Below, piece after piece: positions 7,673 to 16,998 of a stretch of 64,000 nucleotides of DNA. The notes below the pieces were generated by a model, which saw only the letters and a list, made by a program, of their open reading frames with translations, ran no database searches and was not told where the DNA came from. Positions within the stretch are counted from its first letter, which is position 1. Each line of letters starts with the position of its first letter. The DNA is from Gracilimonas sediminicola (lineage in GTDB: Bacteria; Bacteroidota; Rhodothermia; Balneolales; Balneolaceae), in the NCBI RefSeq assembly GCF_024320785.1, contig NZ_JANDBC010000001.1, positions 1,742,001 to 1,806,000 on the forward strand, written 5' to 3'. The position numbers and the translations under genes are program-made.

Positions 7673-10214
7673 AAATAACCTAAATACATCTACAACTACG
7701 GGGCTGGATTCGAACCGTAAGGTCGAAATTATCGGTATCATTGTGATGTCGATTGCGATTTTGCTCGGGCTGAGCATCATTTCTTACAACCCGGAAGACT
7801 ACCAATACGCGAAAAGCATTTCCTTCCTCGATTTATTTAACCCCGACGCTTCATCACGGCTGGTGAAAAACTGGCTGGGACCGGTAGGCGCTTATCTTTC
7901 CCATTACCTGGTGCATAGTTTGTTCGGATATACCAGTATCATCCTGGCGCTCATAACCGGTTATCACGGCTGGCATACCTTTCGCCGTCGGGATTTCAAA
8001 GAGCTGAGCTGGCTAACCGTACTATCCATTTGGGGCATGGTGTTGCTTTCCACTTTTATTGGCTGGTTAAACACCAATGCCGATTTCCCTTCCGACTCTA
8101 TCTGGAGCGGTTCAGCAGGTATTGCCATTTCACAGGTACTGCAGAATATCACAGGTATAGGGTCCATTTTTATACTTTCAGTTTTGATGATCGTGACCTT
8201 GCTCATGTTTGTGGATCGTGACCTTCAGAAAACCATTGACAGCGTGAAGATCTGGATGGATAACCTGCGGGATAAAATGGAAGATTGGCGGGCTGAACGT
8301 CAGCTTCGTAAAGAGCAAAAAGCCAAAGAGCGGGAAGAACGCATAGCTGCCAAAAAAGCTGCGAAGGAAGAGCAAAAAGCTGAGCAACAAGCGAAGAAAG
8401 AAGAAAGCAGTTCTTCGGATAACGAAGAGGAAGAGCTTCAGAAAAAAGAAATTGCCGAACCGCAGGACGAGAAAGAACCCGTGAAGCCGGCCCCATCTAT
8501 CGATGAATTGGTGGAGAAGTCGGAAGCGGAAGAGCGCAAACAGCGTGAAAAAGAGCAGAAGGAAGTTAAGACGTTAGATACCCGTCAGCGGGCTTCGCTT
8601 GAAAAAGAGGAAGTGGTTGATGAGGAAGAAGACGACCTGGAAGTTTCCGTTTATGTAGGGAAGGGCGAAGAAGAAGCTGATGAGAAAGATCTCGATAAGC
8701 AGAACCGGGAAAAGGCTAAGGAAGTCCCGGTCATCAAGTACAAGTTCCCGAAAGTAGATCTGCTGGATTCACCGCCCAATGAGGGCAACGAAGTGGATCT
8801 TGAAGAGATTAAGGAGAACAAGCGGATCATCCTTGATAAGCTGAAGCGCCACAAAATTGAGATTGTAGGCATTAATGCGATCGTTGGACCTACCGTTACG
8901 CTTTATGAACTGGAGCCGGCTCCCGATGTGAAAATCTCCAAGATCGAGAGCTACTCCAACGACCTGAAGATGGCTACGGCCTCCAAAGGTTTGCGTATGC
9001 TTTCGCCCATTCCGGGTAAGTCGGCAGTGGGTATTGAAGTACCGAACAGTACGCGTGAAACGGTGTACATCAAGCAGGTTATCAACACCAAGAAATTCGT
9101 GGAAACCGACTTCGTGCTTCCGGTGGCCTTTGGGAAAACCATTGAGAACGAAGTGTTCATGATCGACCTCACCAAAATGCCTCACTTGTTGATTGCAGGT
9201 GCTACCGGGTCAGGTAAGTCGGTTGGGATTAATACGATCATTACCTGCCTGCTGTACAAGTGCCACCCGGATAACCTGAAGTTCGTGATGATTGATCCGA
9301 AGAAGATCGAGCTTTCATTGTATCGCAATATTCAGAATCACTTCCTGGCTATGCTGCCGGATGCGGATGAGCCTATCGTCACGGATACTACCAAAGCCCA
9401 GGAAACGTTGGAAAGTTTGTGTAAGGAAATGGATGACCGCTACGACCTGCTGAAGATGGCGATGGTTCGCGACATCAAATCTTACAACGAAAAATATGCA
9501 ACCGGCGAACTGGATGAAGAGCTGGGACACAGGCACCTGCCTTATATAGTAGTAATTATTGATGAGCTTGCAGACCTGATGATGACGGCCGGAAAGCAGA
9601 TTGAGGAACCCATTGCCCGTTTGGCCCAGCTGGCACGTGCCATTGGAATTCACCTGGTGGTGGCTACGCAGCGACCATCAGTGAATGTGATTACCGGTAC
9701 CATTAAGGCAAACTTCCCGGCACGAATTGCCTATCAGGTAGCTTCCAAAGTTGATTCAAGAACGATTCTGGATCAGGGCGGAGCCGATCAGCTGATTGGA
9801 ATGGGTGATATGCTGTTTAATAATGGAACCGGGTTGGTCCGAATCCAAAACGCCTTTGTTTCTACCGAAGAGGTAGATGAAATAAACTCTTTTATTGGCC
9901 AACAGGCGGGATATAAGGAACCTTTCCATTTGCCCATCATTAAAGAAGATGTAGCAGACATTCCGGACCCGCTGGATGATATTGACGAGTACTTCGAAGC
10001 CGCAGCCAAGCTGGTGATTCTACATCAACAAGGGTCGGTTTCTCTGTTGCAACGGAAATTGAAAATCGGCTATAACCGCGCCGGTCGAATTATAGATCAG
10101 TTATTTAATGCAGGAATTGTTGGACCATATCAGGGCAGTACCGCTCGGGACGTTCTCATTCAGGATGAAGATGAACTTCAGGAACTATTGGACAATCTTG
10201 ATGAGTATGATTAG
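7665..10214 (+). CDS. ftsK: DNA translocase FtsK
   Basis: An 849-residue septal DNA translocase that pumps chromosomal DNA during division and activates Xer recombination at dif. The N terminus has four membrane segments (about residues 20-190). A long charged linker rich in Glu/Lys/Ala (about 200-360) follows, then the motor. The Walker A motif GATGSGKSVGIN starts near residue 512, the Walker B is VVIIDELADLMM, and LVVATQRPSVNVITG is the conserved beta-strand region. The C-terminal gamma winged-helix domain (SVSLLQRKLKIGYNRAGRII) reads orienting sequences. The start ATG 7665 overlaps the end of comB by 8 bases. Confidence 0.96.
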   Translation: MAKNNLNTSTTTGLDSNRKVEIIGIIVMSIAILLGLSIISYNPEDYQYAKSISFLDLFNPDASSRLVKNWLGPVGAYLSHYLVHSLFGYTSIILALITGYHGWHTFRRRDFKELSWLTVLSIWGMVLLSTFIGWLNTNADFPSDSIWSGSAGIAISQVLQNITGIGSIFILSVLMIVTLLMFVDRDLQKTIDSVKIWMDNLRDKMEDWRAERQLRKEQKAKEREERIAAKKAAKEEQKAEQQAKKEESSSSDNEEEELQKKEIAEPQDEKEPVKPAPSIDELVEKSEAEERKQREKEQKEVKTLDTRQRASLEKEEVVDEEEDDLEVSVYVGKGEEEADEKDLDKQNREKAKEVPVIKYKFPKVDLLDSPPNEGNEVDLEEIKENKRIILDKLKRHKIEIVGINAIVGPTVTLYELEPAPDVKISKIESYSNDLKMATASKGLRMLSPIPGKSAVGIEVPNSTRETVYIKQVINTKKFVETDFVLPVAFGKTIENEVFMIDLTKMPHLLIAGATGSGKSVGINTIITCLLYKCHPDNLKFVMIDPKKIELSLYRNIQNHFLAMLPDADEPIVTDTTKAQETLESLCKEMDDRYDLLKMAMVRDIKSYNEKYATGELDEELGHRHLPYIVVIIDELADLMMTAGKQIEEPIARLAQLARAIGIHLVVATQRPSVNVITGTIKANFPARIAYQVASKVDSRTILDQGGADQLIGMGDMLFNNGTGLVRIQNAFVSTEEVDEINSFIGQQAGYKEPFHLPIIKEDVADIPDPLDDIDEYFEAAAKLVILHQQGSVSLLQRKLKIGYNRAGRIIDQLFNAGIVGPYQGSTARDVLIQDEDELQELLDNLDEYD

Positions 10215-10218
10215 GAAG

Positions 10219-10253
10219 AGCTTTCAGCTGTCAGGCTTTAGCTCTCAGCTAAC
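10219..10253. repeat. Heptad-periodic intergenic repeat, locus 3
   Basis: Five 7-nt units just after the ftsK stop: AGCTTTC, AGCTGTC, AGGCTTT, AGCTCTC, AGCTAAC. The unit differs from those at the other loci, while the period is the same. Confidence 0.7.
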
Positions 10254-10268
10254 CGGGCGACTCGTTCT

Positions 10269-10312
10269 CATTCCGAACCTCTGGTTCGGAATGCCTGTCA
10301 GAACCTCCGGTT
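10269..10312 (+). promoter_or_regulatory. Two GAACC hairpins around the lolA start
   Basis: CATTCCGAACC (10269-10279) and GGTTCGGAATG (10283-10293) form a perfect 11-bp stem with a 3-base loop. A second short hairpin, GAACC-TCC-GGTTC, covers 10301-10312 and is followed by seven A residues. The ATG at the end of the first stem is the best lolA start, so the hairpin could hold back lolA translation. It may equally be a leaky terminator after ftsK or a small repeat. Confidence 0.45.
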
Positions 10313-10929
10313 CAAAAAAATTACTTAGGGTTCTGTCTGGGCTATTTATTTTCAGCCTGATATTCAGTGTAACCGCGGTTGCCCAAACCCCAAACTTTGA
10401 TCAGCTCAAAGAAAAGTTTGATGAGGGCCTGGTGTTTCGTGCCATGTTCAACCAAACGTTTACTGATTCCTACACGGGAGAAGTAACCCGGAGTGAAGGA
10501 CAAATCTGGCTCGATAAAGTCCGCTATAAGCTGGAAGCCGACGGACAAGTGGTTGTGGTAGATGGAGAAACTTCAAAGGTCTATGATCCATCCAGAAACC
10601 GCGTCATCATTGACCTGTACAACGCCGATGAAGACGATTTTGCCCCTTCCCGCATGCTCAGTGGCATTGACACCACCTATACTGTCAGTGAAGAAAAGAT
10701 GGATAATCAGACTAAAATAACGCTGATATCCAATGACGATTTTGCGGTTTTTGTGGAGGTGGAAATTATTATTGACGATCAGTTTCGGCCGACTGAAATC
10801 ACAGCATGGGATATTTCGGACAATGAAATCGTAACTACTTTTTCTGACGGCGCTTTTCTTAAACCGGAAGCCGGCCTTTTCCAGCTCGATTATCCCGATG
10901 ATGCCGAAGTTGTAGATATGAGATATTAA
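10291..10929 (+). CDS. lolA: Outer-membrane lipoprotein carrier protein LolA
   Basis: Periplasmic chaperone that carries lipoproteins from the LolCDE transporter to the outer membrane. The mature domain shows the LolA pattern: an early helix (FDQLKEKFDEG), then FNQTFTDSYTGEVTRSEGQIWLDK, VVVDGETSKVYD, and the C-terminal strand VVDMRY. A signal peptide precedes it (KKLLRVLSGLFIFSLIFS then AVAQ). The frame is open back into ftsK, with other in-frame ATGs at 10201 and 10207. ATG 10291 gives a normal signal peptide but lies inside a hairpin and has no clear ribosome site. The stop overlaps the next gene's ATG by one base (TAATG). Confidence 0.82.
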   Translation: MPVRTSGSKKLLRVLSGLFIFSLIFSVTAVAQTPNFDQLKEKFDEGLVFRAMFNQTFTDSYTGEVTRSEGQIWLDKVRYKLEADGQVVVVDGETSKVYDPSRNRVIIDLYNADEDDFAPSRMLSGIDTTYTVSEEKMDNQTKITLISNDDFAVFVEVEIIIDDQFRPTEITAWDISDNEIVTTFSDGAFLKPEAGLFQLDYPDDAEVVDMRY

Positions 10930-11957
10930 TGCAGACAAAAAAGATTCTGAAAATTGCTGCAAGTGTTCTGTTAGGAATACTTTTTCTTTGGCTGGCTTTC
11001 CGTGAAGTTGAGTTTTCTGAAGTTGTTGATTCAGCCCGGGGCATGTCCTGGTCGTGGATTCTTCCCTTTGCCGCAACCACACTTTTTGCCCATTTCATAA
11101 GGGCACTGCGTTGGGAAATGCTTTTTACCAATAAAGATAAGGTCCCCTCCAAAACCACGTTGTTTACCGGGGTAATGTTCGGGTATCTCGTCAACATTCC
11201 ACTTCCCAGGGTGGGCGAAGTAGCCCGTCCGGTTTATGTGGCACGTCAGGTTGATGAGAGCAACAGCAAGATCATCGGAACCATTGTGCTGGAGCGTGTG
11301 GTCGATTTACTGGGCATGTTACTGCTGATGGCATTCGTGGTTGTTTTTTTGGTTGCCGACCCACAGGTGCTTTCCCGTTTATTCGGCGTTGATATCACCA
11401 GCTCTGAGACGCAAATCAATTTTATCCTGACGCTTGGTAAATATGGCCTGTTTGTTGCTGCCGGGTTGGGACTACTTCTTTGGCTTTTCAAAAAAGCAGA
11501 AGAAAAGACCGAAGGAAAAATCGCCGATTTTGCCCACAAGATTCAGAAAATCATCAGAACTTTTGTGGACGGATTGCTGGCCATCAAAGAGCTTAAAAAT
11601 TGGCCGCTGTTCATTTTTTATTCCCTTCTGATTTGGGTGTTCTACATCACCATGACCTACATTGGTTTTTGGATGTTTGATATGCAGAATGTGTATGATC
11701 TGGGAATCACGGAAGCGGTTGTACTTACGGTTGTGAGTGCGGTTGGTATTTCGATTCCCACACCGGGCGGGGTTGGTACCTATCATCTGTTTATTACAAA
11801 GACACTCCTGATTTTGTATGCGGTTCCCGAAGCAACCGGACTTGCCTACGCTACCATTGCCCACGCTGCCACCCTTGTTATCATCATTACCAGTACGCCG
11901 GTTATGCTGGCTATTGATAAGTACCTGCTGATGAGGAAAGAAGCGGAAGAACATTGA
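10929..11957 (+). CDS. UPF0104 / lysylphosphatidylglycerol synthase-type membrane protein
   Basis: A 342-residue polytopic membrane protein (about eight segments) of the UPF0104 family, related to the flippase domain of MprF. Conserved pieces include ALRWEMLF, a PLPRVGEVARPVYV loop, IVLERVVDLLGML, and the late ISIPTPGGVGTYH motif. There is no aminoacyl-transferase domain, so it probably moves a lipid or glycolipid across the inner membrane; the substrate is unknown. It is translationally coupled to lolA (TAATG), which fits an envelope role. Its last codons run into heptad repeat locus 4. Confidence 0.85.
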   Translation: MQTKKILKIAASVLLGILFLWLAFREVEFSEVVDSARGMSWSWILPFAATTLFAHFIRALRWEMLFTNKDKVPSKTTLFTGVMFGYLVNIPLPRVGEVARPVYVARQVDESNSKIIGTIVLERVVDLLGMLLLMAFVVVFLVADPQVLSRLFGVDITSSETQINFILTLGKYGLFVAAGLGLLLWLFKKAEEKTEGKIADFAHKIQKIIRTFVDGLLAIKELKNWPLFIFYSLLIWVFYITMTYIGFWMFDMQNVYDLGITEAVVLTVVSAVGISIPTPGGVGTYHLFITKTLLILYAVPEATGLAYATIAHAATLVIIITSTPVMLAIDKYLLMRKEAEEH

Positions 11958-11987
11958 ACAAGGAACATTCAACATTGAATGTTGAAG
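11953..11987. repeat. Heptad-periodic intergenic repeat, locus 4
   Basis: Five 7-nt units overlapping the end of the upstream gene: ATTGAAC, AAGGAAC, ATTCAAC, ATTGAAT, GTTGAAG. The same unit family recurs at 24504-24538 and 28191-28225. Confidence 0.8.
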
Positions 11988-12117
11988 TGATATGGTTTGG
12001 TTTTTATAGAAGAAGAGCTTCACTTAGATAAAGCATCATTCCTGTATAGGCGTCTTTATTCTTGCTAAGGAGAAAACAAAAGAGGTCGAACTATTCGGCG
12101 CGATTATAGATATAGAA

Positions 12118-14541
12118 TTAATCAGAGCCCGGGTTTTTAAGGCTGATCTTATAATTGAATTCGGAGGGATCTTCCTGGAAGAAATTCAGTTCGAAAAGGC
12201 CGCCGGTTCTCCAGGTTTCAATCATGGAGTCGTAATTCGGTGAGCCGGGATTCCCGGAAGCACCACCCGGATACACGCCCCAGCCTTTTACTTCAGGTCC
12301 CAATTCAACCACCATTCTCCAGGATGGTCCGTTACCGCCCCGTGTCGCATTTATAGCATCTGATGAGCCGCTGCTATATACATTTTGCTTCCCCATTCCG
12401 GGGATATTAGCCAGGTGATCGATATCGTTATTTATGGCAACTCCCCATTTCCATCGGTCCCCAGGTTCACCCCAGGCATTCGTCAATTCAGAGACAGACT
12501 CTTTAAGAGTTGCCGTGGCAATATCTTCTCTTGTTTCCCTGGCTTCGGTTTCAATATTGTCGATAAATGAAAATTCGGGATCATTTTTTACCACCTCCAC
12601 GAATATATCTCTGGAAGGATATCTAAGGAGCGCGTCTGTAGTTTCATACTCATCATACATCACGGCCCGGTAGAAATTTCCCGCCCACTGCCGGAATATG
12701 GCGGGCGCCATTTCTTCAGCATCCATGTAGTAATTCCATTGGGTCATCAGGTCGTAGATGGTTTGCTCTTTTTCCGTCAGGCTATCCGTGTCAGTCCATG
12801 CCAGCAAGCTCGGTAAAAAGGTAGATGCATAATAGCTATAATCATCCATCTGCATATCCTGCATGTCTTTTGGGGTGATGTTTTCCATAGCCTCCAGCAG
12901 GTCATTGATTCTCCGTCCGCGCTCAAAAGGAGCGAAGTCATCATCCAGATAATAGGGATAATCGGGAGCAGCCGATTCCTGATTGGCCGAGCTCACAAAC
13001 CCCCGTTCCGGATTTTTTATGTGGGGGACCTGATCCCTTGGGATCCAGCCCTGCCAGTCATAGTTCGGGTCTGTACCGTCACTAACCGTTCGTCCCTGGT
13101 GTTCCCATTTTTTGGGGAGTTTTCCATTCACCCATAAAGCGATATCCCCTTCGTTACTGGCAAATACAAAGTTTTGAGCCGGTGCGGTGTATTCCTTTAA
13201 GGCAGCCACATAATCATCGTAATTTTCAGCGCGGTTCAATCCATAAAATGTCTTGAGATCATTGGAGGGTTCATGGGCAATCCAGCGCATGGCATGGTAA
13301 GCCGGAGCCCGCTCTTCATTCACACGGGACTCTACCTTGGTAACCGGTCCGTGATGGGTGTAAATCACCGTATCCATCACCGTTTCTTCCCCTCGTACTT
13401 TTATTTCTTCAATGCGGGTTGATGTGGGTTTCCACTGCCCATCGTGGCGGTATTCCTGCATGGTTTCATCGCGGAACTCAATCTCGTACCAGTCCAGCAC
13501 ATCGGTGCCTACATTCGTCACGCCCCAGGCTACATCTTCGTTAAAGCCAATAATCACTCCGGGTGAGCCCTGCAAACTCACACCATAGGTATTAACGCCG
13601 GGAGCATGCAGTTGCACCTCATACCAGATGGAAGGCAGGGTAAGTGAAAGGTGGGGATCGTTTGCCAAAATGGGATATCCGGAGGCCGTTTTTGATCCGC
13701 TCACCGCCCAGTTATTGCTTCCTATTCCTTCTTCGGTTGTAAAAGCCTCAAGTTCTTTAGCCGAAGCCGGCACGTATAAACTGTCCGGTGCTTCAGGGAT
13801 GTCAGCCTCAAAATCCCATTCTCTGCTGGGGGGGATAATCGGGTCGTTGAGTTCTGGGTCTTGGGTGAAAAAACGGTTCACAAAGTCATCGCCGAAATAA
13901 GCCAGGGTGTTGCTGGTTCGGTCATCGCTGTTTCCGGCAGCCAGTGTCCGGGTCATGTTCTTAAGCAGTAAGGCCGTTTTGATAGGCTCCCATGGCTCGG
14001 GGGCAAAATCCAGTACTTTATATTCCAGGGGATATTCATCGGGTGAAAGCTCGTCAATGTAGGCATTTACCCCATCGGCATAAGCCTCGATGACGGCCAG
14101 CATATCCGGGTCGTTTTGGATTTGCTGCCAGGCTCTTTCGGCGCCATAGGGCATTCCCCAACGGCGGGTTTGCTTGTCTCTGTTCAGCAGAGATGGCCCC
14201 ACGATTTCGGCTAATCTTCCGGCTGCATCGTAGGTCTGCATTTCCATCTGGAAAAGCCGATCGCGTGCAACGATATATCCCTGAGCCAAATAAAGGTCAT
14301 GCTCATTTTGAGCAAAGATATGGGGAACGCGACGGTCGTCGTAATACACGGACACCTCGTCCTTCAATCCCGGAACATCCAGTTCTTGTGATTGCGGAGC
14401 ATTTGTTTCGGCATTGGCCCAAAACCCGGCATCAGGATCAAAAAACTTACCCAGCGGCGGAACCGATCCAAATTTTGTATTCAAAGAAATGATAACAGCG
14501 AGAAGTACTATTCCCGAAAGAGACGTTTTAATCCAGTTCAT
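12118..14541 (-). CDS. Penicillin acylase family (S45) N-terminal nucleophile hydrolase
   Basis: An amidohydrolase of the penicillin acylase family, about 807 residues. It is made as a precursor that cuts itself before a serine, and that serine becomes the nucleophile. The cleavage site is clear: EEGIGSNNWAVSG, with the serine near residue 275 from ATG 14541. The alpha-chain part has DDRRVPHIFAQNEHDLY, and the beta chain has ILANDPHLSLTLPSIWYEV and GFNEDVAWGVTNVG. The N terminus (SGIVLLAVIISL) is a signal peptide or anchor, so it acts in the periplasm. The frame is open to TTG 14583, but ATG 14541 starts right at the signal sequence. Real substrates may be beta-lactams, acyl-homoserine lactones or other N-acyl compounds. 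Confidence 0.92.
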   Translation of the reverse strand: MNWIKTSLSGIVLLAVIISLNTKFGSVPPLGKFFDPDAGFWANAETNAPQSQELDVPGLKDEVSVYYDDRRVPHIFAQNEHDLYLAQGYIVARDRLFQMEMQTYDAAGRLAEIVGPSLLNRDKQTRRWGMPYGAERAWQQIQNDPDMLAVIEAYADGVNAYIDELSPDEYPLEYKVLDFAPEPWEPIKTALLLKNMTRTLAAGNSDDRTSNTLAYFGDDFVNRFFTQDPELNDPIIPPSREWDFEADIPEAPDSLYVPASAKELEAFTTEEGIGSNNWAVSGSKTASGYPILANDPHLSLTLPSIWYEVQLHAPGVNTYGVSLQGSPGVIIGFNEDVAWGVTNVGTDVLDWYEIEFRDETMQEYRHDGQWKPTSTRIEEIKVRGEETVMDTVIYTHHGPVTKVESRVNEERAPAYHAMRWIAHEPSNDLKTFYGLNRAENYDDYVAALKEYTAPAQNFVFASNEGDIALWVNGKLPKKWEHQGRTVSDGTDPNYDWQGWIPRDQVPHIKNPERGFVSSANQESAAPDYPYYLDDDFAPFERGRRINDLLEAMENITPKDMQDMQMDDYSYYASTFLPSLLAWTDTDSLTEKEQTIYDLMTQWNYYMDAEEMAPAIFRQWAGNFYRAVMYDEYETTDALLRYPSRDIFVEVVKNDPEFSFIDNIETEARETREDIATATLKESVSELTNAWGEPGDRWKWGVAINNDIDHLANIPGMGKQNVYSSGSSDAINATRGGNGPSWRMVVELGPEVKGWGVYPGGASGNPGSPNYDSMIETWRTGGLFELNFFQEDPSEFNYKISLKNPGSD

Positions 14542-14618
14542 GTTTAATATGTGCTTGGTACTTTTGAAGAGAATAGGTTCCAATTAATAATTTTAAATTC
14601 AAAATTTAAAATTATTAA

Positions 14619-15515
14619 TTACCAAAGCAGCATCTTCATGCAGAAAACAGAGCCGCCACTTTTCAGGAACTGGTAGGTGCTGAACTCATGCACTTTAAAT
14701 CCGGATTCTTTCAGTTTATGATTTACATCCACACAGCCCTGCTGTATAAAAACATTCTTTCCATCCGGACAGGTAGCATTACAGGCAAACAGCTTCTCCG
14801 CCTCATACTTTGATGCTTCAATCACATTCGTAAATAAGGTGTGAATCAGCTCCAGTCCTTCATCGGTAAAAGCTTTGGGGTAGATGAGTGCGGTATCGGA
14901 ATCAAGGATGCACAAGCAGGTGTCAAGATGATAAAAGCGCTCATCAATAAGCTCCAGGGCAATAACCGGAGTGTTGAACGTCTCTGAAATCACATCATAT
15001 ACTTCTTTGGAAGAGCGATAACCATATCCTCCCCAAAGCAGCCTTTTTTTGAAATGCCAAATGGCATCACCCATTCCCTCAAAACTGGAGAAACGGTTTC
15101 CATCAAGGTGCACAATTTCGTAGCTGCTGTCCTCATATACTTTTTGAATAGTAGGCACTTCCCCCTTCCTCTGATCTGAGTTCATTACGCTCATAATCAC
15201 TTCCTTTTTGCCATCTTTAGTGATATTTGGCAGGCTTTGATTGGCGCAAAAAACCATATCCGGGTAACCGCGCTGGCCCTCTATCACATGCACGTATAAT
15301 CCAAGTTCCTCATAAGCCGCTCTCAGGTGCTCCCATTCATTTTGGGCAGCCAGTTTATCCACATCCCCGATGTTACCTTCCATGTGCGGGTTAATCACAT
15401 ATTCCACCGAAAAGTAGGTGGGCTTCACCAACAGAACTTTTTCCGGTGCCGGCATCGATTCCAGCTCCGAAAGCTTAAAATTCAATTGATTTACAGATGT
15501 GATTACCGTACTCAT
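14619..15515 (-). CDS. Amidinotransferase/dimethylarginine dimethylaminohydrolase-family hydrolase
   Basis: A roughly 298-residue protein of the amidinotransferase (pentein) fold. The catalytic triad can be placed: the acidic motif FEGMGDAIW, the histidine in RFYHLDTCLC, and the nucleophilic cysteine near the C terminus in GGSVFCMKM. Members hydrolyse or transfer guanidino groups: dimethylarginine hydrolase, arginine deiminase, or citrulline/ornithine-linked variants. It probably yields citrulline or ornithine from an arginine derivative, but the substrate cannot be read from sequence. The frame also opens at GTG 15539; ATG 15515 is chosen because the protein proper seems to begin there. It is about 40 kb from the arginine cluster. 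Confidence 0.82.
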   Translation of the reverse strand: MSTVITSVNQLNFKLSELESMPAPEKVLLVKPTYFSVEYVINPHMEGNIGDVDKLAAQNEWEHLRAAYEELGLYVHVIEGQRGYPDMVFCANQSLPNITKDGKKEVIMSVMNSDQRKGEVPTIQKVYEDSSYEIVHLDGNRFSSFEGMGDAIWHFKKRLLWGGYGYRSSKEVYDVISETFNTPVIALELIDERFYHLDTCLCILDSDTALIYPKAFTDEGLELIHTLFTNVIEASKYEAEKLFACNATCPDGKNVFIQQGCVDVNHKLKESGFKVHEFSTYQFLKSGGSVFCMKMLLW

Positions 15516-15612
15516 AAGCGATTGATTTAAAGATTCCACAGAACAGCAAATATTGAAAATATCAGATTGAGGAACAAGATCAAGTTTTAAAAGATAGGTA
15601 TTAGTTGGAAGG

Positions 15613-15668
15613 TTTTAGGTGTTAGGTAATAGCAGAAAGCTAAAACCTAACACCTTGTCACTAAAACC
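15613..15668. repeat. Heptad-periodic inverted repeat, locus 5
   Basis: Eight 7-nt units in register: TTTTAGG, TGTTAGG, TAATAGC, AGAAAGC, TAAAACC, TAACACC, TTGTCAC, TAAAACC. The first two are the approximate reverse complement of the later ones, so the array can fold into a hairpin. It lies between divergent genes. The same unit family is used at 45138-45285. Confidence 0.8.
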
Positions 15669-15731
15669 TTTCAATCTATTAACAATTAAGCGGAAACAAT
15701 CCTATTTTCGGCTTCAACTATACACTCAGCT

Positions 15732-16925
15732 ATGACTCAAAAAAACCTTATTGTCGCTTTTGGAGGCGTTTCTCCGGAACATGAAGTTTCTGTATTAACA
15801 GCCATTCAGGCTATCTCTGCACTTGAAGACAGTTCCTATAATTGCATTCCCCTGTACGTCACAAAATCAGGGCGCTGGCTGACCGGAGAAAAGCTGCTGG
15901 ATCTCAGTAACTTCAAAGACCTTCCCACCCTTGAAGAAGACAGTGTATCCTGCGCCTTTGTAAAAGATGAAACCGGTAAGACTCATCTTAAAGAACAGGA
16001 TGGTGGCGGAATATTCTCAAAGCCCAAAAGCTATCCGGTGTATGCCGTGTTGTGTGCCTTTCATGGAAGTGAAGGGGAGAACGGTGCTTTTCAGGGAGTA
16101 TGCGAAATGATGAACGTGCCCTATTCGGGAAGCGGAGTGTTGGGCTCTTCGTTAGGGATGAATAAAGTGAAGGCAAAGCTGGTTGCAGCCGCAAACGGAA
16201 TTCCGGTGACTAAAGCAGTCAACTTTTATGAAACTGACTGGGAAAAAGAGCAGGACGATATCATCACTATTGCCGAAGGGTACGATTACCCGCTAATCGT
16301 GAAGCCGGTGAGCCTTGGGAGCAGCATTGGTGTGGCCATAGCAAACTCCCGCAGTGAACTGATTGACGCCGTTGAAACGGCCTTCCGCTATGATGAACAT
16401 TTGCTGATTGAGGAAGCCGTAAATCCACTTATGGAAATTAACTGCTCGGTAATGGGCACCCCGGATGATTGCCGACCTAGTGTGTGTGAAAAACCGCTGG
16501 GTCAAACCGAAACGCTCTCTTTTGAGGATAAATACCAGAGCGGAGACGGAGCAGATAAAGGCATGGCCTCGGCAGACCGGGTTATACCGGCCGATATTTC
16601 CGATGAACTCACAAAAAAAATTCAGAACCTCGCCACCAAAACTTTTTCAGCTTTGGATGCTTCCGGCTTGGCACGATTAGATTTTCTGGTGAATGCGAAC
16701 ACCGAAGAAGTGTACTTTAATGAAATCAATACAATTCCGGGTTCCTTCTCATTTTATCTGTGGGATAAGTCGGGGCTTAACTTTACCCAACTGCTCAATG
16801 AACTTATAGAAATCGGGTTGAAGCAGCATCGTGCAAAAAATGGAAGAGTTCGCAGTTATGAGACTAACTTACTTAATGAAAAAGCCATTAAAGGCATTAA
16901 AGGGTTAAAAGGCAGTAAAAATTGA
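15732..16925 (+). CDS. ddl: D-alanine--D-alanine ligase
   Basis: ATP-grasp ligase that makes D-Ala-D-Ala for peptidoglycan. Visible motifs are the N-terminal AFGGVSPEHEVSV, FHGSEGENGAFQG, the lysine-containing YPLIVKPVSLGSSIGV, and the Mg-binding FNEINTIPGSFSFYLW. At 397 residues it is longer than E. coli Ddl (about 306), with an insertion around GDGADKGMASADRV and a long C-terminal tail. The tail ends in a 9-nt-periodic low-complexity stretch coding KAIKGIKGLKGSK. ATG 15732 gives the standard N terminus. Confidence 0.95.
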   Translation: MTQKNLIVAFGGVSPEHEVSVLTAIQAISALEDSSYNCIPLYVTKSGRWLTGEKLLDLSNFKDLPTLEEDSVSCAFVKDETGKTHLKEQDGGGIFSKPKSYPVYAVLCAFHGSEGENGAFQGVCEMMNVPYSGSGVLGSSLGMNKVKAKLVAAANGIPVTKAVNFYETDWEKEQDDIITIAEGYDYPLIVKPVSLGSSIGVAIANSRSELIDAVETAFRYDEHLLIEEAVNPLMEINCSVMGTPDDCRPSVCEKPLGQTETLSFEDKYQSGDGADKGMASADRVIPADISDELTKKIQNLATKTFSALDASGLARLDFLVNANTEEVYFNEINTIPGSFSFYLWDKSGLNFTQLLNELIEIGLKQHRAKNGRVRSYETNLLNEKAIKGIKGLKGSKN

Positions 16926-16998
16926 TTTCAGATTACTAATAAGGGAATGATTTCCATCGTTCATATTTTGTTTTACTAAAACAGACAGACACAACTCA

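Noticed and set aside
16870-16925. 9-nt periodic stretch at the end of ddl
   Set aside because: It codes a plausible Lys/Gly-rich tail inside the gene and has a different period from the intergenic heptads.
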